Of a stretch of DNA of 64,000 nucleotides, positions 27,773 to 37,895 are shown in pieces (position 1 is the first letter of the stretch; every line of letters begins with the position of its first letter). Source of the DNA: Phyllobacterium sp. 628 (lineage in GTDB: Bacteria; Pseudomonadota; Alphaproteobacteria; Rhizobiales; Rhizobiaceae); assembly GCF_014189505.1 (NCBI RefSeq), contig NZ_CP050301.1:3417501-3481500 (forward strand), in the 5' to 3' direction. The notes under the pieces were generated by a model. It had not been told where the DNA came from and made no database searches. It worked only from the letters and a program-made list of their open reading frames with translations. Both the position numbers and the translations under genes were made by a program.

Positions 27773-28779
27773 CAGACACTCTCCGTTACGCGGGAGGTTA
27801 AAGTGGGATCAGCGATCAGCAAGCGTGGGTCGCGTGCCAGCCACAATTTGACGGTCAGTTTGTCCTTGTCCTTGGGCTCAAGTTCAATGCTGTCTTCCAG
27901 CGCCAGACCAGCCTCTGTCTGCCAGTCACGCATCTGGGCATCAGTAAAACCAAGACGCAGATGCGCATGGCTGTCGCGCAGGAACTCAAGATCATGCGGC
28001 GCGAAATCGACAATCAGCATACGCCCGCCTGCCCGCAGGGCACGCGCTGCCTCGCGAATGGCTTCGGCAGGATTGTCAAGAAAGTGCAGAACCTGGTGAA
28101 CTGTCACCAGATCAAACGACTCGCGATCCACCGGCAATGAATAAACATCGCCCTGACGAACCTGTGCATTGGCAATACCCGAGCGGTCGAGGTTGGACCG
28201 CGCAATGGTCAGCATGTCACGATTGATATCAATCCCGACGCCGCGCACGTAAAGCGGTGCAAACAGCTCCAGCAGGCGGCCTGTCCCCGTTCCGACATCA
28301 AGCATCGACTGGAAGGGCGTGCGGCCGACAATCTTTGTCAGAGCAGCCTCTACGGCGCCGTCCGGCACGTGCAGCGAGCGGATTACATCCCAGCTGGTTG
28401 CATTGGCACTGAAATAAGCGGCAGCGCGCTCACGCCGTTGCAGCTTCACCGAGCCCAAACGCTCGATGTCGCGCTCCAGCAAAGGATCGGATGTATCAAG
28501 GCGATCAAGCAGCGTGCGGGCAATATCACCAACGATCAGGGATTCTGCGAGGCGGAAATAAGCCCAGGAACCTTCCTGATAGCGGTTGATCAGATTGGCT
28601 TCAAACAGCAGCTTGAGGTGACGTGATACGCGTGGCTGCGACTGTCCGAGGATGGAGGTCAGGTCCGAAACCGTCAAATCACCGCGCGACAGAAGCGCCA
28701 GAATACGCAAACGGCTTGGCTCCGCAGCGGCTTTCAGCGTATCGACCATCAGGTCCAGATTGAGATCACGTTTATCCAT
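27772..28779 (-). CDS. ArsR-type regulator fused to a SAM-dependent methyltransferase domain
   Basis: Two-domain protein. Residues 1-95 are an ArsR-like winged helix (LKAAAEPSRLRILALLSRGDLTV with helix SQPRVSRHLKLLFEANLI); residues 135-335 are a class I methyltransferase fold (SMLDVGTGTGRLLELFA, VGIDINRDML, FDLVTVHQVLHFL). The fusion could sense SAM or SAH directly. It heads an operon with metF, so it most likely controls methionine-cycle genes; such fusions next to metF recur in Rhizobiales. The ATG at 28779 has AAGGAT upstream; a 56-residue extension from 28947 is rejected. Catalysis is not demonstrated. Confidence 0.88.
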   Translation of the reverse strand: MDKRDLNLDLMVDTLKAAAEPSRLRILALLSRGDLTVSDLTSILGQSQPRVSRHLKLLFEANLINRYQEGSWAYFRLAESLIVGDIARTLLDRLDTSDPLLERDIERLGSVKLQRRERAAAYFSANATSWDVIRSLHVPDGAVEAALTKIVGRTPFQSMLDVGTGTGRLLELFAPLYVRGVGIDINRDMLTIARSNLDRSGIANAQVRQGDVYSLPVDRESFDLVTVHQVLHFLDNPAEAIREAARALRAGGRMLIVDFAPHDLEFLRDSHAHLRLGFTDAQMRDWQTEAGLALEDSIELEPKDKDKLTVKLWLARDPRLLIADPTLTSRVTESV

Positions 28780-28798
28780 CAGTCTATCCTTAAAAGAT

Positions 28799-28814
28799 AT
28801 AAAGATATGTTTAT
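28799..28814. promoter_or_regulatory. Operator candidate for the ArsR-methyltransferase/metF operon
   Basis: ATAAAGATATGTTTAT is a 16-bp inverted repeat with one mismatch, 20 bp before the regulator ATG on the minus strand. It also lies inside a tandem duplication of AAAGATAT (28793-28808). Size and position fit an autoregulatory ArsR-type site. Confidence 0.55.
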
Positions 28815-28909
28815 GTGAGAAATAAGCGTTTGGCAAGTTTGTTTTTCCGTTGACGGCAATTTTTGTCGCGTCTGAAATAGGCAAACGAATCTGTTGAAGG
28901 GGCGCCCGT

Positions 28910-30140
<1,231 letters not shown>

Positions 30141-30163
30141 TAAATACCGGCGGCACGCAAGCC

Positions 30164-30772
30164 TCAACCCGGATAAATCCATTGCTCCGGCAACCGCGCA
30201 TCGACTTTTTCGCCAGCGCGGATAATTCCCGGCACTTCTACCCAGGCAACGATCCCGCGTGAACGCTTCGACGCTTTGACGAAATCGAGCGCAGTTGCGG
30301 TGTGATCCCGCGTTCCGGCCCGCTCGGCAATGGACCGTCCGGCAATCTTGCACGGCGCGTTTTGCCCATCGACCTTCAGTGTCACGCCGCCTTCAAAGAA
30401 AAGCAGCGTGCGGGGCGGCAGCATGGACAGCGAAGGAATGCCATCCACCACCATATTGGCGCCGATCCATTCCGGCCTAATTTCCGCAAGGCTCATGGCT
30501 TTAGCAAGTGTTTCCAGCTCATCCGCCGCCAGAATGGAAATATGCCGTTCATTGCGCATTTCGGTGCCACGCGGATACCAAGGCTCGCGCCCGCCGGACC
30601 GGCGGGTCAGGCCCGCGTGATAGTCGCCGCGAATACCCTCGAAGGTGAGGTCCAACTGCTCGACATCGGCAGTGACAAAATTGTCTTTCGGTGCTGCAAA
30701 CAGGCTGCTCACACGGCCGACAATCTTGCGGGAGGGAAGAATTTGAAGGGTTGTTCCGAAAAGGTCTGCCAT
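30164..30772 (-). CDS. MOSC domain-containing protein
   Basis: A 202-residue protein of the molybdenum-cofactor sulfurase C-terminal type. The beta-barrel domain spans about 25-185 and includes FEGIRGDYHAG, RHISILAADELE, GANMVVDG and the sulfur-carrier-like Cys in GQNAPCKIAGRSI. Such proteins (YiiM/MOSC) handle Mo cofactors or detoxify hydroxylated purines; the substrate here is unknown. Start at ATG 30772, preceded by GGAG, nine residues inside the longest frame. It ends just before the B12 riboswitch, so it is not itself under riboswitch control. Confidence 0.85.
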   Translation of the reverse strand: MADLFGTTLQILPSRKIVGRVSSLFAAPKDNFVTADVEQLDLTFEGIRGDYHAGLTRRSGGREPWYPRGTEMRNERHISILAADELETLAKAMSLAEIRPEWIGANMVVDGIPSLSMLPPRTLLFFEGGVTLKVDGQNAPCKIAGRSIAERAGTRDHTATALDFVKASKRSRGIVAWVEVPGIIRAGEKVDARLPEQWIYPG

Positions 30773-30890
30773 GACGCCGCTCCGTGAAATCTGCCGCATC
30801 TTAGAAAAATTGATTGTTAAAACCAGCCAATAACAGTGATGAATTGGTCAAAATTGGTGATGGGAGGGCGTTGCAGCCCTCCCATTTCAT

Positions 30891-32540
30891 TCAACGCGTC
30901 AAAGGCTTGTAGCTTGGACGCTTTGGATTGACGCTGTCCGGGCCGAGGCGGCGGATCTTGTCATTTTCATAGTCTTCGAAGTTGCCTTCGAACCATTCGA
31001 CGTGGCTGTCACCTTCGAATGCAAGGATGTGCGTCGCCAACCGGTCGAGGAACATGCGATCGTGGCTGATGATAACGGCGCAGCCAGCATACTTTTCCAG
31101 GGCGTCTTCCAAAGCCGCCAGCGTTTCGGTATCCAGATCGTTGGTCGGTTCGTCGAGGAGCAAGACATTGCCGCCGGACTGCAACATCTTGGCAAGGTGC
31201 ACGCGGTTACGCTGACCACCGGAGAGATTACCAACCTTCTGCTGCTGGTCGCCGCCCTTGAAATTGAATGCCGAAACATAGGCGCGCGAATTCATCTCGT
31301 TCTTGCCTATCTTGATGATTTCATTGCCGCCGGAGATTTCTTCCCAAACGTTCTTCTCGGCGACCAGATGATCGCGGCTCTGATCGACATAACCGAGATG
31401 CACGGTCTCACCGACCCGGATAGAACCGGAATCCGGCTTTTCCTGTCCGGTGATCATCTTGAACAGGGTGGTCTTACCCGCGCCGTTTGGACCGATAATG
31501 CCCACGATACCGCCGGGTGGCAGTTTGAAGGTGAGGTTTTCAATGAGAACACGATCACCGAAAGACTTGGTGAGGTTTTCTGCCTCGATCACAACCTGTC
31601 CCAGACGTTCACCAGCTGGGATAATGATCTGTGCATCGCCGGGACGCTGATCGTTTGCGGCATCAACCAGCGCATCATAGGCCTTGATACGTGCCTTCGA
31701 CTTGGCCTGACGTGCCTTGGGGCTGGCGGAAATCCATTCACGCTCGCGCTCCAGAGCTTTCTGGCGCGAATCGTCCTCACGGCCTTCCTGCAGCATGCGC
31801 TTGGACTTGGCACCGAGATAGGCGGAGTAATTGCCTTCATAAGGAATGCCGCGTCCACGGTCGAGCTCAAGAATCCAGCCGGTGACATTGTCGAGGAAGT
31901 AGCGATCGTGCGTGATCAGCAAGACGGAGCCGGCATATTCACGCAGGTGCTTTTCCAGCCAGGCGGTGGTCTCGGCGTCAAGATGGTTGGTCGGTTCGTC
32001 GAGCAGCAGCAGGTCCGGCTGCGACAGCAGCAGACGGCACAGCGCCACACGGCGGCGTTCACCACCGGAGAGCTTGGTTACCTCGGAATCGCCGGGCGGG
32101 CAGCGCAAGGCTTCCATCGCCATTTCAACCTGGGACTCCAGATCCCAAAGGTTCTTGGCGTCGATGATATCCTGCAACTTGGCGCCTTCGTCAGCGGTTT
32201 CGTCGGAATAGTTCATCATCAATTCGTTGTAGCGATCAAGAATCGCCTTCTTGTCCGCAACGCCATCCATGACATTGCCCATCACGTCCTTGTTTGGATC
32301 GAGATGTGGCTCCTGCGCGAGGTAACCGACAGTGGCACCATCGGCCAGCCATGCTTCGCCGGTATATTCTTTGTCAAGTCCGGCCATGATCTTGAGAATG
32401 GTCGACTTACCGGCGCCGTTCGGGCCGAGGATACCGATCTTGGCGTCGGGGTAGAAGGAAAGGTGGACGTTTTCCAGAACCTTCTTGGTTCCGTATGCCT
32501 TGTTCAGGCCGGCCATATGATAAATGAATTGGCGTGCCAT
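30891..32540 (-). CDS. ettA: Energy-dependent translational throttle protein EttA (ABC-F ATPase)
   Basis: Cytoplasmic ribosome-binding ATPase with two nucleotide-binding domains. Walker A GPNGAGKST at about 39-47 and signature LSGGERRRVALC, LLLLDEPTNHLD, then the inter-domain linker with the arm-like ISASPKARQAKSKARIKAYD (about 270-290), second Walker A GPNGAGKTT and LSGGQRNRVHLAK, LLLDEPTNDLD. Length 549 matches EttA. The start MARQFIYHMAGLNKAYG is chosen over the frame start four codons earlier. Transcribed alone, with a 90-bp gap to the MOSC gene. Confidence 0.95.
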   Translation of the reverse strand: MARQFIYHMAGLNKAYGTKKVLENVHLSFYPDAKIGILGPNGAGKSTILKIMAGLDKEYTGEAWLADGATVGYLAQEPHLDPNKDVMGNVMDGVADKKAILDRYNELMMNYSDETADEGAKLQDIIDAKNLWDLESQVEMAMEALRCPPGDSEVTKLSGGERRRVALCRLLLSQPDLLLLDEPTNHLDAETTAWLEKHLREYAGSVLLITHDRYFLDNVTGWILELDRGRGIPYEGNYSAYLGAKSKRMLQEGREDDSRQKALEREREWISASPKARQAKSKARIKAYDALVDAANDQRPGDAQIIIPAGERLGQVVIEAENLTKSFGDRVLIENLTFKLPPGGIVGIIGPNGAGKTTLFKMITGQEKPDSGSIRVGETVHLGYVDQSRDHLVAEKNVWEEISGGNEIIKIGKNEMNSRAYVSAFNFKGGDQQQKVGNLSGGQRNRVHLAKMLQSGGNVLLLDEPTNDLDTETLAALEDALEKYAGCAVIISHDRMFLDRLATHILAFEGDSHVEWFEGNFEDYENDKIRRLGPDSVNPKRPSYKPLTR

Positions 32541-32733
32541 AACGCGCGTCACTCCGATGTTCGGGATTTTTTGGACATGAATTTGCGCCGTATGTAGGCG
32601 AAAGGGGCGCGGGTGGCAATGCGCACGGTGTTTATTTCGGAATGGGCGGGCGTTTTTGCGAGCTATGTATCGGAAATCTTTGTGTGCTCAAGTCCTTCTG
32701 CATCACGAGCTTGTCAAAGAACGGTTCAAGGCA

Positions 32734-32889
32734 GTTTGCATTACCCGTTATGCGTGGTTCGACAAGCTCACCATGAGGGGGATTGGTGGATTGCAGGGAG
32801 CCATATTCTGCGATGTTCGCGATTGGCCTTGCAGCTACCATCCCCCTCATGGTGAGCTTGTCGAACCACGCACAACCGGTAATGCAAAC
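32734..32889. repeat. Inverted-repeat element, copy 2 (longest arms)
   Basis: Core arms TGCGTGGTTCGACAAGCTCA... at 32751 and the reverse complement ending about 32872. Here the arms extend outward with near-perfect complementarity (GTTTGCATTACC at 32734, GGTAATGCAAAC ending at 32889), giving stems of about 48 bp. The interior closely resembles copy 3. Confidence 0.88.
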
Positions 32890-33291
32890 CAACCCCTAAA
32901 ACGAGCGAAACCGGGCGCGGATATTTCCGTCACCCGGTTTCCCCTCTGGTACCGCATTTGGGGAGCGTCCTCTTCTCCCCTAAACGGCCATGTAACTGGC
33001 AAGCGCCTGGATATCTGGCTCAATCAATTGTCACGCAACGCAGCGATAAAAGCGTTTTGTCAGCCTGAAAGCCTGGGACAATCGAGAGAAGACACAGGAT
33101 CCAATCTCTTTCGGAAAGAAGTTTTGCGGCAAGTTTTTGTTGTTTGCAAGTGGTTTTGCAAATTAAAATTGCATCCATGCGACTCTGATTATTTATTGTG
33201 CAGAAGTATGAAAATATGGCCTGATTTTTGTAAATTTTATTCTGGATTGACTATTCACGCGCCACGCTTTCAATTGACCGGGGAGACATGA
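32890..33291. other. Non-coding region with hairpins before the hydrolase gene
   Basis: Contains a nested hairpin at 32908-32940 (AAACCGGG / CCCGGTTT outside, CGGA / TCCG inside) and another at 32960-32980 (GGGGAG / CTCCCC). From about 33120 on the DNA becomes A/T-rich and should hold the promoter of the gene at 33292, which has GGGGAG upstream. The hairpins could terminate or form part of a small RNA; no known RNA family was recognised. Confidence 0.4.
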
Positions 33292-34248
33292 ATGAGCTTT
33301 GCAGACATCGAAACAGTCCAGTCACCGACAGGCGCCTTGCTTGCCATGCGCTTTTCGCCAGCAACAGGCCCGGGCAAAGCCATCATCCAGATCAGCCACG
33401 GACTTGCCGAGCATTGCCTGCGGTATGACAGGTTTGCGCAGCTTCTGAACAGCCATGGCTTTCACGTCTACGCCCACGATCATCGCGGCCATGGATATAC
33501 AAAAGCCCAAGGCGCTCCGCTTGGCCGCTTTGCCGAGCGCGATGGCATGCGTCTGATACTCGATGATATGGACGCGATCAATGCAACCGCCCGTGCCCGC
33601 CATCCCGCATTGCCTCTGGTTCTCTTCGGCCATTCCATGGGTGGATTGATAGGCCTCAATTACGTCTTGGGCTATCAGGACAAGATGCAGGCAGCAGCCA
33701 TCTGGAACGCCAACTTTTCCGCTGGGCTTGCCGGACGATTGGCGCAAGGCATTTTGCGGGCGGAGCGGATGTTCCTTGGCTCCGACGTTCCGAGCATGCT
33801 CCTGCCCAAACTCACCTTTCAAACATGGGCACGCGGCATCAAGAACGCCCGCACCCCATTTGACTGGCTGTCCCGCGATCCGGCCGAAGTCGATGCTTAT
33901 ATCAACGACCCTCTCTGCGGATGGGACGCCTCGGTCAGCATGTGGCGCGATGTCTTTGGCTTTACCTTTGCCGGTGCCGATGACAGCCTTCTCGCCAAGG
34001 TGCGGCGCGAGTTGCCGTTCAATCTCGTGGGCGGGGCAGAAGACCCAGCCACTGCAAAAGGCAGCGCTGTGAAAGACCTCAGCAAGCGGATGAAAAAACT
34101 TGGCTTCGCCGATGTCACGACCAAAGTTTATGAAGACACCCGCCACGAAGGCTTGAATGAAATCAACCGTGACGTGATTATGGGGAACTTCGTCGAGTGG
34201 GCGGCTCGAATCGCCGACAAACAAGCACTGAATTTGGAGCGCACCTGA
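33292..34248 (+). CDS. Alpha/beta hydrolase, monoacylglycerol-lipase-like
   Basis: Serine hydrolase of 318 residues (Hydrolase_4 type). It has the oxyanion strand ISHGLAEHCLRYDRFA (about 34-50), HDHRGHG (about 62-68), nucleophile Ser115 in LFGHSMGGLIG, and a late His in YEDTRHEGLNE. The resemblance is to lysophospholipase/monoacylglycerol lipase L2. It is followed after 5 bp by the CoA-transferase gene and then the ThDP enzyme gene, so it may act on a thioester or ester in the same pathway. Substrate unknown. Confidence 0.85.
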   Translation: MSFADIETVQSPTGALLAMRFSPATGPGKAIIQISHGLAEHCLRYDRFAQLLNSHGFHVYAHDHRGHGYTKAQGAPLGRFAERDGMRLILDDMDAINATARARHPALPLVLFGHSMGGLIGLNYVLGYQDKMQAAAIWNANFSAGLAGRLAQGILRAERMFLGSDVPSMLLPKLTFQTWARGIKNARTPFDWLSRDPAEVDAYINDPLCGWDASVSMWRDVFGFTFAGADDSLLAKVRRELPFNLVGGAEDPATAKGSAVKDLSKRMKKLGFADVTTKVYEDTRHEGLNEINRDVIMGNFVEWAARIADKQALNLERT

Positions 34249-34253
34249 CAATC

Positions 34254-35441
34254 ATGACTGAAGCTCCCCTCAAAGGCGTGCGCGTCATCGAGCTTGCCCG
34301 TGTTCTGGCAGGCCCTTGGGCCGGGCAAATCCTTGCTGACCTTGGCGCCGATGTGATCAAGGTGGAAAACCCTGCAGGCGGAGACGAAACGCGTGGCTGG
34401 GGACCACCCTTCATCACCAGCAATGAAGGCGAAAATCTTTCCGCCGCCTATTTTCATTCCTGCAATCGCGGCAAGCGCTCGATAACGGTCGATTTCACCT
34501 CGCCGGAAGGCCAGGAAACTGTGAAGGCCCTATGCCGGACAGCCGACGTCGTGCTCGAAAACTTCAAGGTCGGCGGTCTCAGGAAATATGGCCTCGATTA
34601 TGAGAGCTTGAGCGCTGACAATCCAAAACTGGTCTATTGCTCGATCACCGGTTTTGGGCAGACCGGGCCCTATGCCAGTCAGGCCGGCTACGATTTCATC
34701 ATTCAGGGCATGTCAGGGCTGATGTCTGTGACAGGCGAGCCAGACCGTGAGCCGCAAAAGGTCGGACTGGCCGTCGCCGACGTGTTTACCGGTCTCTATT
34801 CGGTCATCGCCATTCAGGCGGCACTGGCCCATGCGGCCAAAACCGGCGAAGGCCAGTTGGTGGACATGGCCCTGTTCGACGTACAGTCTGCCGTTATGGC
34901 CAATCAGGCCATGAACTATCTTGCCACCGGCAAAGCCCCCCACCGGATGGGCAACGCGCATCCGAATATTTCCCCCTACGAAGTGGTTCCGACATCAGAC
35001 GGTCACCTGATCCTTGCGGTCGGCAATGACGGCCAGTTTGCCCGCTTCTGTTCGATCATGGGACTGGACGGCCTCAGCGCCGATCCGCGCTTTCTGACCA
35101 ACCGCGCACGATTGGAAAATCGCGCTGAACTGACTGCGATTATCCGGGCCGAAACACAAAAACGCACCCGCGCTGATCTGCTGGACGCCTGTGCCAAAAA
35201 TGCGGTTCCTGCCGGGCCCATCAACCGTATCGGTGAAATGTTCGACGATCCGCAGATCATTTCGCGCCAGTTGCGCCTCAATCTTGATGATAGACATGGC
35301 AGCAGCATTCCCTCGGTGCGCACCCCTATCGTCATGTCGAAGACGCCTTTGACCTATGACCGGCCCTCGCCCCGTCTCGGCGAGCACAGTGCAGATATTC
35401 TCCAGGAATTGAAGGACGCATCCGATGAAAACCGGCGGTGA
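34254..35441 (+). CDS. Class III (CaiB/BaiF) CoA-transferase
   Basis: Enzyme family that moves CoA between carboxylic acids through an aspartyl-CoA adduct. The 395-residue protein starts MTEAPLKGVRVIELARVLAG and holds LGADVIKVENP, ENFKVGGLRKYG, the catalytic Asp at about 176 (VADVFTGLYS) and GNAHPNISPYEVV. Start at ATG 34254, 5 bp after the hydrolase stop, rather than 34197 inside it. The gene overlaps the ThDP-enzyme gene by 17 bp. In oxalate degraders a CoA-transferase of this class pairs with a ThDP decarboxylase; the analogy suggests activation of a carboxylate, not necessarily oxalate. Confidence 0.9.
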   Translation: MTEAPLKGVRVIELARVLAGPWAGQILADLGADVIKVENPAGGDETRGWGPPFITSNEGENLSAAYFHSCNRGKRSITVDFTSPEGQETVKALCRTADVVLENFKVGGLRKYGLDYESLSADNPKLVYCSITGFGQTGPYASQAGYDFIIQGMSGLMSVTGEPDREPQKVGLAVADVFTGLYSVIAIQAALAHAAKTGEGQLVDMALFDVQSAVMANQAMNYLATGKAPHRMGNAHPNISPYEVVPTSDGHLILAVGNDGQFARFCSIMGLDGLSADPRFLTNRARLENRAELTAIIRAETQKRTRADLLDACAKNAVPAGPINRIGEMFDDPQIISRQLRLNLDDRHGSSIPSVRTPIVMSKTPLTYDRPSPRLGEHSADILQELKDASDENRR

Positions 35442-37074
35442 ATTGATCGTTGAAGCCCTCAAGGCCAATGGCGCAGAACGGCTGTTCTGTGTTCCCGGCG
35501 AAAGCTATCTTGCCGTGCTCGATGCGCTTTATGATGCCGATGTCGGAGTAACAGTCTGTCGTGCCGAAGGCGGCGCAACGATGATGGCCGAAGCCTGGGG
35601 CAAGCTTACCGGCAAGCCGGGCATCTGCTTCGTCACACGCGGTCCGGGCGCAACCAATGCCTCGCCGGGTATTCACATTGCGATGCAGGATTCAACGCCG
35701 TTGATCCTGTTCATCGGGCAGGTCCAGCGCGATGCCCGCGAACGCGAAGCGTTTCAGGAAGTCGAATACCGTCGCTTCTTTGCCGATACTGCCAAATGGG
35801 TGGCTGAAATTGACGATGCGCGCCGCATTCCCGAATTTGTCACCCGCGCTTTTTCTGTCGCAACCTCAGGCCGTCCCGGCCCGGTGGTTCTGGCTCTGCC
35901 GGAGGATATGCTGACCGACGCGGTGGAGACTGTCGCGGCGCAGGGCTGGCAACCTGTCGAGACTGGTCCCTCACCCGCAAGCATCGAAAAACTTGCCGAT
36001 CTTCTGCAAGGGGCGAAAAAACCGTTCATGATCCTCGGCGGTTCGCGTTGGGACGAAGCGGCGGTTCGCTCAATCGCCCGCTTTGCCGAAAAATGGCATT
36101 TGCCGGTCGGTTGTTCATTCCGCAGGCAAATGCTGTTCGACAATCTGCACGCAAATTATGCCGGTGACGTCGGCATCGGCATCAATCCCGCGCTGGGTAC
36201 CCGTGTCAAAGAGGCTGATGTGTTGCTGCTGGTCGGCGGGCGGTTCGGTGAAATGCCATCCTCTGGCTATACCCTGATGGACAGTCCCTACCCGCAACAG
36301 ACATTAATTCACGTCCACCCTGACGCGAATGAACTCGGCCGTGTCTATCGTCCTGCACTTGCCATCAATTCCGCACCCGATGCCTTTGCAGCGGCAGTCG
36401 AACATCTGGCTGCACCATCCCACATCAATTGGCCTGATGAAGCCGGGCTGGCTCATGCTTCCTATCTCAAATGGTCAACGCCCCCACAGACTGGACCCGG
36501 CAATGTCGCCATGGGTCCGATCATGACCTATCTGGAAAGGGTTCTGCCTGAAGATGCCATCATGACCAATGGCGCGGGCAATTATGCAACATGGCTGCAT
36601 CGTTTTCACCGGTTCCGGCGCTTTGGCACGCAGGCAGCGCCCACATCCGGTTCCATGGGTTACGGCCTCCCGGCCGCTGTCGCTGCCAAACAGCTTCATC
36701 CCGATCGTATGGTTGTCTGCTTTGCCGGTGATGGATGTTTCCTGATGAACGGTCAGGATTTTGCCACGGCGGTCAAATATCAGCTGCCAATTATCGTGTT
36801 GGTCATCAATAACAATATTTACGGTACCATCCGCATGCATCAGGAACGGGAATATCCCGGCCGTGTTTCCGCAACGGACCTCACAAATCCGGATTTTGCC
36901 ATGCTGGCACGCGCCTATGGAGGCCATGGCGAGACAGTGGAAGCGACGGCTGATTTCGAGGGCGCATGGCAGCGGGCGGTTCAAAGCGGAAAACCGTCTA
37001 TCATCGAAATCCGCCTTGATCCCGAAGCAATCACCCCCGCCAAGACCTTGACGGACATTCGCAATAAGCGTTGA
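35425..37074 (+). CDS. Thiamine-diphosphate-dependent enzyme (acetolactate-synthase-like)
   Basis: A 549-residue three-domain ThDP enzyme. The N-terminal PYR domain carries catalytic Glu48 (VCRAEGGATMMAEAW) and RGPGATNA; the middle domain is Rossmann-like (LLQGAKKPFMILGGSRWD); the C-terminal PP domain holds the ThDP/Mg motif AGDGCFLMNGQ...INNN. There is no regulatory subunit gene beside it, so it is unlikely to be the biosynthetic acetolactate synthase. Overlap with the class III CoA-transferase points to a decarboxylase or lyase acting on a 2-oxo or 2-hydroxyacyl substrate. Confidence 0.85.
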   Translation: MKTGGELIVEALKANGAERLFCVPGESYLAVLDALYDADVGVTVCRAEGGATMMAEAWGKLTGKPGICFVTRGPGATNASPGIHIAMQDSTPLILFIGQVQRDAREREAFQEVEYRRFFADTAKWVAEIDDARRIPEFVTRAFSVATSGRPGPVVLALPEDMLTDAVETVAAQGWQPVETGPSPASIEKLADLLQGAKKPFMILGGSRWDEAAVRSIARFAEKWHLPVGCSFRRQMLFDNLHANYAGDVGIGINPALGTRVKEADVLLLVGGRFGEMPSSGYTLMDSPYPQQTLIHVHPDANELGRVYRPALAINSAPDAFAAAVEHLAAPSHINWPDEAGLAHASYLKWSTPPQTGPGNVAMGPIMTYLERVLPEDAIMTNGAGNYATWLHRFHRFRRFGTQAAPTSGSMGYGLPAAVAAKQLHPDRMVVCFAGDGCFLMNGQDFATAVKYQLPIIVLVINNNIYGTIRMHQEREYPGRVSATDLTNPDFAMLARAYGGHGETVEATADFEGAWQRAVQSGKPSIIEIRLDPEAITPAKTLTDIRNKR

Positions 37075-37163
37075 TCATTCTTAGTTGAATGAATTGAGGA
37101 TGGAAAGGCGGCTTCATCAGTGTTAAGGAGCGCGCCTGACACGCCAATACGAAAGTCCGCAAC

Positions 37164-37895
37164 TTGAGCAATCCGGCAATAACAATCGTCATTCCATGCC
37201 GAAACGAGGCTGCCAATCTGGCCTTTCTGCTTGATGAGGTAGATGCAGCCATGGAAGGCCGCAACTACGAAGTCATCGTTGTGGATGATGGTTCAACCGA
37301 CGGGACCGGCGAGGCATTGGGCGAACGTATCCGTGCGGGTAAACCCCTCCGCCACGTCAGACACGATAAGTCAGCTGGTCAGAGCGCTGCAGTGCGCTCG
37401 GGTGTTTTTGCCGCCAAGGGCGATATTGTTGTAACCATGGACGGCGATGGACAGAATGATCCGGCTTATTTGCCGAAACTTGCGGATGCATTGATAGCCG
37501 CTGGTCCGGGCTTCGGTATAGCTGCGGGGCAGCGACTAAAGCGCACCGATACCAAGCTCAAACAGATTTCCTCGAAATTGGCCAACAAGTTGCGCGGCGC
37601 AATCCTCAAGGACAAGACGCGCGATTCCGGCTGCGGACTGAAAGCCCTGCATGCGCAGCTCTTTCGCGAGCTCCCCTTCTTCGATGGCTGGCACCGCTAT
37701 TTGCCGGCGCTGGTTATTCGCGAGGGTTACGACGTAACGCATGTCGACGTGGTTGACCGCGAGCGCCGTCACGGCAAGTCCAATTACGGTATTCTTGACC
37801 GCGGCTTGCGCGGTATTCTCGATCTTTACGGCGTGTGGTGGCTGAGAAAGCGCCGCAAGACCGTTCCTACCATTACGGAGATCAGCCATGGCTGA
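37164..37895 (+). CDS. Family 2 glycosyltransferase (polyprenyl-phosphate sugar synthase type)
   Basis: A 243-residue GT2 with the nucleotide-binding VIVVDDGSTDGTGEAL (about 37-52), MDGDGQNDP (DxD-like, about 92-100) and the acceptor-side GCGLKALHAQLFRELPFFDGWHRYLPAL. It lacks the C-terminal transmembrane pair of ArnC/DPMS-type enzymes; that function may be supplied by the small membrane proteins encoded next. The only possible start is TTG 37164, because a stop lies 9 codons upstream and the next ATG cuts the fold. Its stop overlaps the next gene. It likely charges a lipid phosphate with a sugar for the ArnT-like enzyme downstream. Confidence 0.85.
   Translation: MSNPAITIVIPCRNEAANLAFLLDEVDAAMEGRNYEVIVVDDGSTDGTGEALGERIRAGKPLRHVRHDKSAGQSAAVRSGVFAAKGDIVVTMDGDGQNDPAYLPKLADALIAAGPGFGIAAGQRLKRTDTKLKQISSKLANKLRGAILKDKTRDSGCGLKALHAQLFRELPFFDGWHRYLPALVIREGYDVTHVDVVDRERRHGKSNYGILDRGLRGILDLYGVWWLRKRRKTVPTITEISHG

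Noticed and set aside
31002-32597. 531-codon open frame opposite ettA
   Set aside because: Same reason: the minus strand carries a complete ABC-F protein with all motifs, and the antisense product resembles nothing.
32656-33291. 211-codon frame running through repeat copy 2
   Set aside because: It is the translated inverted repeat plus non-coding DNA. Similar FDKLTM/HGELVEPR peptides appear at every copy of the element.
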